35,849 bases of DNA from Lachnospiraceae bacterium UBA7160 (lineage in GTDB: Bacteria; Bacillota; Clostridia; Lachnospirales; Lachnospiraceae), in contig DKWE01000073.1 in NCBI GenBank assembly GCA_002491565.1, positions 1 through 35,849 on the forward strand, written 5' to 3'. Position numbers and translations under genes: made by a program. The number at the start of each line of letters is the position of its first letter. The stretch's first letter is position 1. The notes under the pieces were generated by a model. The model did no database searches. It saw nothing but the letters and a program-made list of their open reading frames with translations, and was not told the DNA's origin. This document shows, piece after piece, positions 16,709-24,393 of the stretch.

Positions 16709-18112
16709 TCAGTCAATCTCAACCCATTCATATCCGAGATAGGTCGTAAACGCTTCCTTCAACATTTCCTTCATATGCCCCACTCCGACGCAGGTATGAT
16801 GCTTAAATCCGCCTCTTGCCAGCTTCAGGAGCTTCTCTTCCATGTTCGGAAGTTCACAGACTCCGGCGCATCCAAAATAACTTTCTTCAATCGGATCATC
16901 GGTAAATTCTGCTTCGCTTGCATAGATTTTGATCTTTCCATCCACAGTCAGACAGTTGGAAATCGTCGTCTTCATTGGGCGGATACGGCCTTCATTGGTT
17001 CCCCAGCCGCTCCCCTTGTCTGTTTTTTCGAACATCTTGTGTGCCGTCACGGTCCCCTTCTCTGTCATCAGGCTTTGTGCCGTAGAACCACAATGGAACA
17101 GGATGACCTTGTTCTCTTCATCACCGTAATTATTGTTCCAGTCCAGAACAGCGGTCGGTTCCTCACTGGCAAGCGCCATGGCACGCATAGAAATCGCACT
17201 GGTCAGGTCAATCTCACAGCTTGTCACGATGCCCCGGTCATTCAGCTCTGAAAGCAGGACGCACGGGCAAACGCGCAGGATCTGCTCCATCTCATTCCAG
17301 CAGCGGATTGCAACCGCATCCATGTGATACTCTTTTATGTACTCATCAATCACCACAGAAATCTTTGCGAGCATCAGTTTTTTCTCCTTTGGAACGCGAG
17401 AAAAATCTGCATAGCTCATCAGGACTTCCTTTTTTGCAAGTACCGCTTCGTCATCATCCGTTTTTTTATTCACCTTATCGACCAGCTCTGAGAGGTCCAG
17501 CGATTCCACTGTAATCCCGTTCTTCTGGAGTCCGATCTCATCAAAACGTGTGGTCTTAAACGCAGTCGTTCTAGCTCCGATGCAGCCGATGGTAAAGCGC
17601 TTCATCCCATTTACCACACGGCAGATGGCGGCAAAATCCTTTAGATTCTGCGAGAATGCAGGAGAAAGCGGATGCACCACATGCGGTTTCATAACGGTAA
17701 ACGGAACCTGATACTGAGTAAATACGTCTGTCACGGAGAATTTTCCGCAGAATGCATCTCTTCTGTGTGCAAAATCCATCTTCCCGATCTCATCCGGATA
17801 CGCCTGCATCAGGATCGGAACACCTGCATCCTGAAGGGCTGTGATCGCGCCGTTTTCGTCCGCAAAAATCGGCATGGAGAAAATCACTCCGTCATACTCT
17901 CCCTGATGCTCCTTCAACCACTTCGCGTAAAGACGTCCCTCATCTCTTGTCTCGATTCCGCCGTATCTGGTCAGGCTGGCGTCCATCGCAATGTAATCAT
18001 AGCCTGCGTCTGTCACGGCCTTAATCATATCCTCTCTTGCCCCGTAAATCAGTTCTCCGGGCATAAAACCTCTGTTGCAAAATGCCAGTGCAAATGTCAT
18101 TTTTTTCTTCAT
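16709..18112 (-). CDS. L-fucose/L-arabinose isomerase family protein
   Basis: The 467-residue protein has the two-part fold of this aldose-ketose isomerase family. The N-terminal Rossmann-like part begins MTFALAFCNRGFMPGELI. Likely metal ligands lie in the C-terminal half: Glu in VTSCEIDLTSA, Asp in AVLDWNNNYGDE, and His in the FKHHTCVGVGHMKEML segment near the end. It is shorter than classic FucI (about 590 residues) and close to the uncharacterised relatives of Clostridia. The start at 18112 is set by GAGGAGG nine bases upstream; the frame continues upstream into the aldolase gene without a ribosome site. Aldolase and isomerase are 14 bases apart, so they are co-transcribed. Confidence 0.8.
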   Translation of the reverse strand: MKKKMTFALAFCNRGFMPGELIYGAREDMIKAVTDAGYDYIAMDASLTRYGGIETRDEGRLYAKWLKEHQGEYDGVIFSMPIFADENGAITALQDAGVPILMQAYPDEIGKMDFAHRRDAFCGKFSVTDVFTQYQVPFTVMKPHVVHPLSPAFSQNLKDFAAICRVVNGMKRFTIGCIGARTTAFKTTRFDEIGLQKNGITVESLDLSELVDKVNKKTDDDEAVLAKKEVLMSYADFSRVPKEKKLMLAKISVVIDEYIKEYHMDAVAIRCWNEMEQILRVCPCVLLSELNDRGIVTSCEIDLTSAISMRAMALASEEPTAVLDWNNNYGDEENKVILFHCGSTAQSLMTEKGTVTAHKMFEKTDKGSGWGTNEGRIRPMKTTISNCLTVDGKIKIYASEAEFTDDPIEESYFGCAGVCELPNMEEKLLKLARGGFKHHTCVGVGHMKEMLKEAFTTYLGYEWVEID

Positions 18113-18126
18113 TTTCCTTAACCTCC

Positions 18127-18993
18127 TCAATCTATCAGGGCAAACATTTTCATTGCCTGTTTTACGTTTTCTTTCATAGCATCTCTCGCAGCCATAGAAA
18201 TTGTCGAGAAGAAGATCGGTTCCTGTTCCTTCCGGTTCTTTACACATTCCGCAGCAGCCTGTCCACCAGCTTTGTCCATGTAGGTAAAATAATTGATCTT
18301 GCGCACCCCTGTTTCAATCGCCTTTTTGTAATCTTCCCTACTCACGCCGGATCCACCGTGCATCACCACTGGGATATCATTCGTAAGCTCACGCACATTC
18401 CGCACCACGTCAAAGTCGAGTTTCGGCTCCGTCAGATAGATCCCGTGCGTCGTCCCAAACGAACAGGCCAGCGCATCAATCCCGGACGCTTCCACGAAAG
18501 CGGCCGCCTGCTGCGGATCCGTGTAGATCTTTGTGGCATCCTCCTCACCGGAACCGTCTCCTGCTCCGGATTCCCGCTTTCCCATCGAGCCAAGTTCAGC
18601 CTCTACAGACACGCCGGTTCTGGCTGCCATTTCTACCGCCTTTCTCGTGTTTGCAAGATTTTCCTCATAGGACAGCGTTGAACCATCGTACATAATCCCG
18701 GTAAAGCCCAACTCCAGAGCCTCCTGCAGATATTCCAGCGTCTCTCCATGATCCAGATGTACGCAGACCGGGACCGATGCCCGCTTTGCCGCTTCAACCA
18801 TGATGGGTCCAATCACACTGAGCGGAATCCACGGCTCATGGCACTGCGCGAACTGGATGATCCCCGGCAGCTTCAGCTCCTCTGCTGCCGAAATGACCGC
18901 AATCAGTGCCTCCAGATTCGGCGTGTTAAACGATCCCACCGCAATCTTTTTTTCTTCCGCGATCTTCATGATATCATTCAGGTTAACTAACAT
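18127..18993 (-). CDS. Class II fructose/tagatose-bisphosphate-type aldolase
   Basis: This 288-residue zinc aldolase has the family landmarks. The catalytic Asp D81 and zinc ligand H82 are in CVHLDHGETL, E133 is in SVEAELG, and the other zinc ligands are H183 in GTTHGIY and H212 in VVMHGGSGVS. It should cleave a phosphorylated ketose to a three-carbon phosphate and an aldehyde. It is the first gene of the aldolase-isomerase-kinase unit and is divergent from a PocR-AraC activator 108 bases away. The Fba/GatY/KbaY type here is not the AraD-like type normally paired with fucose, so the substrate is probably not simply L-fuculose 1-phosphate. Confidence 0.88.
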   Translation of the reverse strand: MLVNLNDIMKIAEEKKIAVGSFNTPNLEALIAVISAAEELKLPGIIQFAQCHEPWIPLSVIGPIMVEAAKRASVPVCVHLDHGETLEYLQEALELGFTGIMYDGSTLSYEENLANTRKAVEMAARTGVSVEAELGSMGKRESGAGDGSGEEDATKIYTDPQQAAAFVEASGIDALACSFGTTHGIYLTEPKLDFDVVRNVRELTNDIPVVMHGGSGVSREDYKKAIETGVRKINYFTYMDKAGGQAAAECVKNRKEQEPIFFSTISMAARDAMKENVKQAMKMFALID

Positions 18994-19101
18994 TTTCCTG
19001 CACCTCCCTAAAGTTTTTGTTGTCTTTATTATAGTCCGTGATACAATGGGATTATATAGAATTTTGTTCTTTTTACTTTGAATTTGTTCGGGAGGTTTAC
19101 C
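18994..19101. promoter_or_regulatory. Divergent promoter region of the catabolic operon and its PocR-AraC regulator
   Basis: This 108-base gap separates two genes that point away from each other. The minus strand has TATAAT-type boxes at 19028-19033 and within 19049-19058. The plus strand has TTGTCT and TACAAT 16 bases apart (about 19019-19046). Ribosome sites for both genes are at the edges. The activator probably binds here. Confidence 0.5.
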
Positions 19102-19950
19102 ATGGTATCTTCTTTTGATCTGACAAAGCTGCGCTCTCTTTTACAGGATTTTTATAATCTGACTCAGATTCGGATCACCGTTTTTGACGATACCTTTCAC
19201 GAACTGGTATCTTATCCGGAGCAGCTGCCCGCGTTTTGCCAGATCATCCGTTCCACAGAGACTGGAAGACAGAAGTGCAGAGAATGTGACGACAACGCCT
19301 GCAGGGTTGCAGCTAGACGGCGCTCTCTTTATACCTACAAATGCCATGCCGGACTGATGGAAAGCATTGCGCCCATCATCATGAGCAACATTGTAATCGG
19401 GTATCTCTTTTTCGGACATATCTTTTCCTATCCAGGCTTTGAAGATGGCTGGGCGGAAATCAGCAAATGCTGCAGTCATTATGACTGCGACATGGAATCA
19501 CTTAAAAGCGCATGCTTCCATCATCCTTTTGTTCCGGAAGCTTATATTTCTTCGTCCTCCCACATCATGCAGGCAGTGGCCTCGTATCTCTGCATGGAAC
19601 GGATGGTTTCCCTCCGGCAGCAGGAACTTCCGGTTCAGATAGACGAATACATACTGGCGCATTTTACAGAGGATATTGATGCAGTATCAATTGCTGCGCA
19701 TTTTCAGATCGGCAAAACTAAAATCTATGAGGTCGCCAAAGAAAGCTATGGCATCGGAATCGCAGAATATATACGGAAATTAAGAATTGAAAAAGCCAAA
19801 CAGCTCCTCTCGGAACAGCCTGACCTCTCTCTTTCAGAAATTGCTTCCCTGTGCGGTTTTTCTGACTATAATTATTTTATTACTGTTTTCCGCAGACTCA
19901 CAGGAATGCCGCCACGGCTCTATCAGAAACAGCAAAACAGCACTGCCTGA
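19102..19950 (+). CDS. PocR-domain AraC family transcriptional regulator
   Basis: The 282-residue regulator starts at the ATG at 19102, with GGGAGG six bases before it. Residues about 5-165 form a PocR ligand-binding domain with its cysteine cluster (KCRECDDNACRVAARR and YKCHAGLMESIAPI). Residues about 185-280 are the AraC DNA-binding domain with two HTH motifs (VSIAAHFQIGKTKIYEVAKE and LSLSEIASLCGFSDYNYFIT). PocR domains sense small molecules such as diols and sugars. Its divergent position makes it the likely activator of the aldolase-isomerase-kinase operon. Confidence 0.88.
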   Translation: MVSSFDLTKLRSLLQDFYNLTQIRITVFDDTFHELVSYPEQLPAFCQIIRSTETGRQKCRECDDNACRVAARRRSLYTYKCHAGLMESIAPIIMSNIVIGYLFFGHIFSYPGFEDGWAEISKCCSHYDCDMESLKSACFHHPFVPEAYISSSSHIMQAVASYLCMERMVSLRQQELPVQIDEYILAHFTEDIDAVSIAAHFQIGKTKIYEVAKESYGIGIAEYIRKLRIEKAKQLLSEQPDLSLSEIASLCGFSDYNYFITVFRRLTGMPPRLYQKQQNSTA

Positions 19951-20096
19951 TATGTTTCTGAGAGATTTTGCTTTGTATTATATGAAACCAAATCTGGCTG
20001 CGGCTGATAACGAGACCCAGGGACTATAATCTTTATGTCCACTATTACCAGAAATAAAACTTATTCCTATGGCAAATATGCCATATGTTTGAAGGA

Positions 20097-20134
20097 GGGC
20101 AGTACCGGTTCATTTTTCGGTACTGCCCTTTTTT
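20097..20134 (+). terminator. Strong Rho-independent terminator, plus strand
   Basis: A perfect 11-bp stem (20097-20107 / 20118-20128) with a 10-base loop is followed by six T. It lies 147 bases past the PocR-AraC stop, and no gene is seen in the gap. The last T overlap the end of a minus-strand coding remnant. Confidence 0.85.
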
Positions 20135-20316
20135 ACTTTTTCTGCATCTGCAGCCCCTTTTCATCCGCCTTCCTGTGTTCTTCCGTCTTCAGGATAATGC
20201 TGTCCAGCCGCTCATCTAACGTATGCATGTACGCTTTCACATCATCCATGGTCATCTTGGTCTCTGTCTCTTTGCTCGCTATGGCGAGCTCGACGTCCCG
20301 CAGGGAATCTCTGCCG
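20133..20316 (-). pseudogene. C-terminal coding fragment with coiled-coil character, family unknown
   Basis: About 60 codons are open from roughly 20316 to a TAA at 20133-20135. They contain SLRDVELAIASKETETKMTM and DDVKAYMHTLDERLDSIILK, a charged heptad-like pattern typical of a helical protein end. No start codon or ribosome site is present and the upstream frame runs into GH3 debris. I do not recognise the parent gene. Confidence 0.4.
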
Positions 20317-20399
20317 CAGGAAAGAAAACTTTCACTGCGCTTTCCTTTTCCGCCGCTTCCGACTCATAGCTGCAGGAAACCATGTTCTCCGCGGAAATC

Positions 20400-20590
20400 T
20401 GCATAGTATCCCCTGTATTCGTCACCTTTACTTTCACAGTGACAGTATTCCCATCCGCATCTGTATCTTGCATCTCTATATCGAACTTCGTATAGGAACC
20501 GCCGTAACCGAAAGGCTATGCAGAACCCGCATTAAATGTATCGAAATAACGATAGCCCGCATAGAGACCCTCTTTGTAATTATTCTCAAA
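20400..20590 (-). pseudogene. GH3 beta-glucosidase fragment with in-frame stop
   Basis: The minus strand reads YKEGLYAGYRYFDTF, a TAG where relatives have Tyr, then PFGYGGSYTKFDIEMQ and NTVTVKVKVTNTGDT. These are the sugar-side loop and the start of the Fn3-like domain of GH3 enzymes. The rest is gone. It could be another part of the same GH3 gene whose tail lies at 13039-13382, but that is a guess. Confidence 0.7.
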
Positions 20591-20657
20591 AAATTATTGG
20601 TTAAATTATTATAATAAGCTATAACAGGAGCGGCTAATGAAGATTGTTTTTTGAGAA
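20583..20657. repeat. AT-rich inverted repeat between GH3 remnant and GH1 gene
   Basis: TTCTCAAAAAA (20583-20593) and TTTTTTGAGAA (20647-20657) are exact 11-bp inverted copies around a 53-base AT-rich centre. It may act as a terminator for the GH1 transcript or mark the ends of a small deleted element. Confidence 0.45.
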
Positions 20658-20665
20658 CCAATATC

Positions 20666-21964
20666 TTAGACTCTGCATCCCCCAAGCGTTTTCAAGCTTT
20701 TTTTCGGTTGTCTGTTCATTGTATTCCGGTCAACCTCTATCAATCCAAAGGTCATGGAAAAACCTTTCGCCCACTCGAAATTATCAAGCAGCGACCAATA
20801 ACAATATCCACGGACAGGAATACCCTCTTCCATACACCGCTTCACACCTTCCAAAGCTTTTAGAATAAAAATCTCTCTTTCTTCGTCATCGGATGTAGCA
20901 ATTCCATTCTCCGTCACTATCAAAGGAATCGGAAGTTCTTTATTGACCCTGCGAATGACATGCTCCAATGCCTCAGGGTAATTTTCATAATCCATTTGTG
21001 TTATCCGGGCGTCTCTCGGGTTAGGTTCAATGCCGTCTGCTCCGTAAACCGACCTGGTATAATTCTGGATTCCAAAAAAGTCATCTTCTATGATATAGGG
21101 AAGATAATGGCCAAATTCCGCATCCCACTCTTCCGATGCACGCGCCTCACCGCCTGGAACCGACTGAACATCGTGAAGGGACAAGGTAATACCCACCTGA
21201 AGTGATGGTTTGACTGCCTTCATGGCCGCTTTTGCTGCCTGATGTGCCCTTATCACTAGCATATCACCTTCTTTTGTCCTATCAGACAAAAATACATGAG
21301 GTTGCTCCATGCCAAAAAGCCTCCTGTTCTCCTCGGCTTTCCTCTTCATCTGATTCATCATCCCCAGATTCATCCCAACCTGTACATGACTCTCTACATT
21401 CTTTCCGTCATCAGCCGCAGTTGTTCTGTCTGTTGCATTCATTATCTTCATATATTTCTCTATGATAGCTGACAACTGCAGCCCCATATTGGCTTCATTG
21501 ATTGTGCAGACAAAATTGATTTCATCTCCAAGCTGCTCAATCACATATTTACAGTAATCCGCAAAGTACCCAATAGTCTCTTCGTTCTCCCATCCCCCCT
21601 GCCGAATCAACCACATAGGTGATGAAAAATGATGCATTGTCACAATAGGTTCAATCCCATATGCCCTGCAGCACTTCAAAACATCTCTGTAATGTGCTAT
21701 TTCATTGTCATCAAACCTACCCTGTTCGGGTTCTATTCTGGCCCATTCAATAGAAAAGCGATATGCATTCAGCCCTGCTTCTGCCATCAGCCGGATGTCT
21801 TCTTCAAATCGGTGGTAATGATCTACCGCCTTTCCCGAAGGTTCCACATAGTCCGAGAACTCCATATTCTCCTGTGCCCAACAATCACTGTAAATATTGT
21901 TTCCTTCCACCTGATGGGCTGCTGTAGCAGCTCCCAATAAAAACTCCTTTTCAAACTTAACCAT
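20666..21964 (-). CDS. GH1 family beta-glucosidase
   Basis: The 432-residue enzyme covers a full GH1 barrel. Visible are the N-terminal motif FLLGAATAAHQVEGN, the acid/base E157 in CTINEANMG, NYTRSVYG, the nucleophile E352 in LIVTENGIATSDDEER, and the C-terminal YCYWSLLDNFEWAKGFSMTFG. It hydrolyses beta-linked glucosides, perhaps also galactosides or fucosides. It has no signal peptide. The residues after EWAKGF do not show the phosphate-binding pattern (S-x-K-x-Y) usual in 6-phospho-beta-glucosidases, which fits uptake by the nearby ABC system rather than a PTS. GGAAGGGG precedes the ATG. It is the last gene of the ABC operon, separated from the permease by a GH2 remnant. Confidence 0.88.
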   Translation of the reverse strand: MVKFEKEFLLGAATAAHQVEGNNIYSDCWAQENMEFSDYVEPSGKAVDHYHRFEEDIRLMAEAGLNAYRFSIEWARIEPEQGRFDDNEIAHYRDVLKCCRAYGIEPIVTMHHFSSPMWLIRQGGWENEETIGYFADYCKYVIEQLGDEINFVCTINEANMGLQLSAIIEKYMKIMNATDRTTAADDGKNVESHVQVGMNLGMMNQMKRKAEENRRLFGMEQPHVFLSDRTKEGDMLVIRAHQAAKAAMKAVKPSLQVGITLSLHDVQSVPGGEARASEEWDAEFGHYLPYIIEDDFFGIQNYTRSVYGADGIEPNPRDARITQMDYENYPEALEHVIRRVNKELPIPLIVTENGIATSDDEEREIFILKALEGVKRCMEEGIPVRGYCYWSLLDNFEWAKGFSMTFGLIEVDRNTMNRQPKKSLKTLGGCRV

Positions 21965-22295
21965 AAAACGCCCCTTCCGTAAGATTCGTTAACATTACAA
22001 TAAAATCTGCTGTTCTGGTAACGTCGTTCCTTTGACAGATACTCTGGCTTTTCCTGCATCTGTGACACGCACAGCTGCAAGGGCTCTTCCATAGTAACTG
22101 GTATAGCTGCCAGAAGTTCATCCGCATTGGATTCAATCCCCCTGTATGCTTTGTTGTTATGCGAACTCTGGCCGGAGCATAGGAGAGCGTGGTTATTTTT
22201 ATTCCCTCCTGCGCAATATGGTTCCGTTCCAGAATACATAGTGTCACAGGTCTGAAAATGCCAGAGCCGCTATACCATCTGCAACATATTCTTCT
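21965..22295 (-). pseudogene. GH2 fragment, frameshifted, between permease and GH1 genes
   Basis: The minus strand reads WYSGSGIFRPVTLCILERNH and PARVRITTKHTG, then changes frame to NADELLAAIPVTMEEPLQL. GSGIFR is the hallmark of the N-terminal sugar-binding domain of GH2 enzymes. Only about 100 codons survive of some 800. The sequence differs from the intact GH2 at 8343, so it is a second GH2 gene that was lost from this operon. Confidence 0.7.
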
Positions 22296-22317
22296 TCTCT
22301 CTGTATAGTAATGATAC

Positions 22318-23214
22318 CTACTCTTTTACTGCTCCGAGAGTAATTCCTTTTACAAAATATTTCTGCAGGAACGGATATACCACAAGCACCGGCAGGATGC
22401 CGATTACCGCAATAGCCATACGCACTGTGGTGGTGGGAAGGCTGCCCACCTGTATGCCCGACATCTTGGAGGCATTGTTGGCCAGAAACTGCACATTGTC
22501 ATTAATCTGATTCAGCAGCAACTGAATTGTGTAATATTTGCTTCCTTCTCTGGCGCTCAGATAATACAGGCCGTTGTTCCAGTCATTCCAGTAGTTTAGT
22601 CCTGTCATCAGCCCGATGGTAGCCAGGATAGGAGCCGAAAGCGGAAGCACTATTTTCACGAAAATCGTAATCTCCCCGGCTCCGTCAATCCGCGCCGCCT
22701 CCACCAGAGAAGGAGGCACGCTGAAGGTGAAGTAATTCTTGACCAGTATTACATTGAATGCATTCATCATCAGTCCCGGAAATATCAACGCATAAACCGT
22801 ATTCCTGATATGGAATATCTGAGTCCAGGTAAAGTAGCTGGCCACGATGCCCCCACTGAAAAGCATGGTAAAAATACACAGGAAATTCAGGATTTTCACC
22901 CCCGGCAATTCCCTATCGGACAAAGCGTAGGCGAACAGAGAAGTCACTACCATGCTCAGCGCCGTGCCCGATACCGTGACCACAGCCGTCATTACATAAG
23001 CCCTTCCGATGTCGGACCAGGAGGCGGCGATGTACTCATAAGCCGACAGGCTCCACGCCTCCGGAAAAAAGCTGAAGCCGTGCACAGTCGCCCAGGTATT
23101 ATCCGTAAAGGAGGCGATAATCAGCAGCACAAAAGGGAACAGGGCGCATAGGGTAAACAGAATCATCACTCCGTTGGAAATAATCTGCCATACTGTGGAT
23201 TCTTTTATTTTCAT
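22318..23214 (-). CDS. Carbohydrate ABC transporter permease (LplC/MalG type)
   Basis: The 298-residue inner-membrane subunit has six predicted membrane helices. The cytoplasmic EAA loop, SLVEAARIDGAGEITIFVKI followed by VLPLSAP, touches the ATPase. The C-terminus ends FVKGITLGAVKE, which is typical of the LplC/YtcP branch that imports oligosaccharides in Firmicutes. The ATG at 23214 has AGGAGG eight bases upstream. It follows the partner permease by 12 bases and forms with it the transmembrane channel. No ATPase gene is present in the window. Confidence 0.9.
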   Translation of the reverse strand: MKIKESTVWQIISNGVMILFTLCALFPFVLLIIASFTDNTWATVHGFSFFPEAWSLSAYEYIAASWSDIGRAYVMTAVVTVSGTALSMVVTSLFAYALSDRELPGVKILNFLCIFTMLFSGGIVASYFTWTQIFHIRNTVYALIFPGLMMNAFNVILVKNYFTFSVPPSLVEAARIDGAGEITIFVKIVLPLSAPILATIGLMTGLNYWNDWNNGLYYLSAREGSKYYTIQLLLNQINDNVQFLANNASKMSGIQVGSLPTTTVRMAIAVIGILPVLVVYPFLQKYFVKGITLGAVKE

Positions 23215-23226
23215 AGCCTTCACCTC

Positions 23227-24180
23227 CTAGAACAGCGCGTTTTCGGCACTGTATTTCGACACAATCTTGTTAGCTGTTATGACGAGGATAAAGCCCACAA
23301 TGGACTGGAATACGCTGGCCGCCGAGGACATGCCATAGTCGCTTCGCTGCATCAGCGCATTGTATACATATACATCAATGGTCTGGGTCACCTCATACAG
23401 GGCTCCGGAATTCTTTGGTACCTGGTAGAAGAGACCGAAGTCAGAGGCAAATATGCGCCCTACCGACAGGATGAACATGGTAATGATGGTAGGTTTCAGC
23501 AGCGGAATCGTAATCTTCTTAATTTGCTGCCACTTTGTAGCCCCATCGATTCTGGCTGCCTCAAAGTAGTCCTGACTGAGGCCTACGATGCTTGACAGAT
23601 AGATAATCATGGAATAGCCCGTTCCCTTCCAGATATGGCAGAATGTCAGGATAAAGGGCCAGTACTTCTTAGTCTGATACCAGTTGATTGTCTCCTTTCC
23701 CGCCGCCCGGAGCATGGCATTGATCAGACCGGTATCATTTGCCATAATCGCATATACCAGATAACTCACCACTACCCAGCTCATCAGATAAGGAAGCAGA
23801 ATCAGACTCTGGTAGATTCTTGATGCGAACTTGCTCCGAACCTCATTCAAGAGAATCGCAGCGCCGATAGAGATGCAGGTTCCCAGAACAATGAATACCA
23901 CATTGTACATCACGGTGTTGCGTATGATGGTAAAAGCCGTGTCAGACCGGAACAGGAACTTAAAATTGTCAAAGCCGCACCAATCGCTTCCGAAAAAACC
24001 CTGCACCACATTCAGCTTCTTAAAAGCGATGATGATGCCGAACATGGGGATATAATTGTTGCAAATCAGATAGATAATTCCTGGAAGGGCCATCAGATAC
24101 ATAGGGATTATTCTGCGCCAACGAATCTTCCTGCGGTTTAGAACCATCCCGTTGGGGTGTGTATTAGCCTTTGCAGCCAT
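23227..24180 (-). CDS. Carbohydrate ABC transporter permease (LplB/YteP type)
   Basis: The 317-residue permease begins at the ATG at 24180, which has GGAGG before it; the frame stays open upstream but without a site. It has six predicted membrane helices starting with IIPMYLMALPGIIYLICNNY. The EAA loop reads DYFEAARIDGATKWQQIKKI. It pairs with the LplC-type subunit to import a sugar or oligosaccharide delivered by the solute-binding protein encoded upstream. Order and spacing (binding protein, LplB, LplC) are classic for this family. Confidence 0.9.
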   Translation of the reverse strand: MAAKANTHPNGMVLNRRKIRWRRIIPMYLMALPGIIYLICNNYIPMFGIIIAFKKLNVVQGFFGSDWCGFDNFKFLFRSDTAFTIIRNTVMYNVVFIVLGTCISIGAAILLNEVRSKFASRIYQSLILLPYLMSWVVVSYLVYAIMANDTGLINAMLRAAGKETINWYQTKKYWPFILTFCHIWKGTGYSMIIYLSSIVGLSQDYFEAARIDGATKWQQIKKITIPLLKPTIITMFILSVGRIFASDFGLFYQVPKNSGALYEVTQTIDVYVYNALMQRSDYGMSSAASVFQSIVGFILVITANKIVSKYSAENALF

Positions 24181-24201
24181 AAGGGTTTCCTCCTTTTTTA
24201 A

Positions 24202-24230
24202 ATGCCTGCGGATCCTATACCCGCAGGCAT
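24202..24230 (-). terminator. Hairpin in the gap between binding protein and permease genes
   Basis: A perfect 10-bp stem (24202-24211 / 24221-24230, nine-base loop) lies just before the ribosome site of the permease gene. Only three T follow on the minus strand. It is likely an RNA processing or stability element that lets the binding protein be made in excess, or a leaky terminator. Confidence 0.5.
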
Positions 24231-24266
24231 CCTGTTCACACTTCTCGCAGCAATCTGTGCAAGTCC

Positions 24267-24313
24267 GGAAGAATGCCCGCACAAAGCGAACTCGTTCGCT
24301 TAGGCATTCTTCT
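24267..24313. repeat. Nested inverted repeat downstream of the solute-binding protein gene
   Basis: An outer 10-bp stem (GAAGAATGCC 24268-24277 / GGCATTCTTC 24303-24312) encloses an inner stem AGCGAAC / GTTCGCT (24285-24300). A third inverted pair, AGATTTTC near 24324 and GAAAATCT near 24380, surrounds the stop region of the binding-protein gene. The 213-base gap is thus densely folded and has no gene. Confidence 0.55.
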
Positions 24314-24393
24314 GTGTGAAACTTAGATTTTCAAGTGCCTTGCTTTCAGCGCTTTGGGCAGCGTACTTTGCTGCCTTAGAAAATCTTTTCAGA

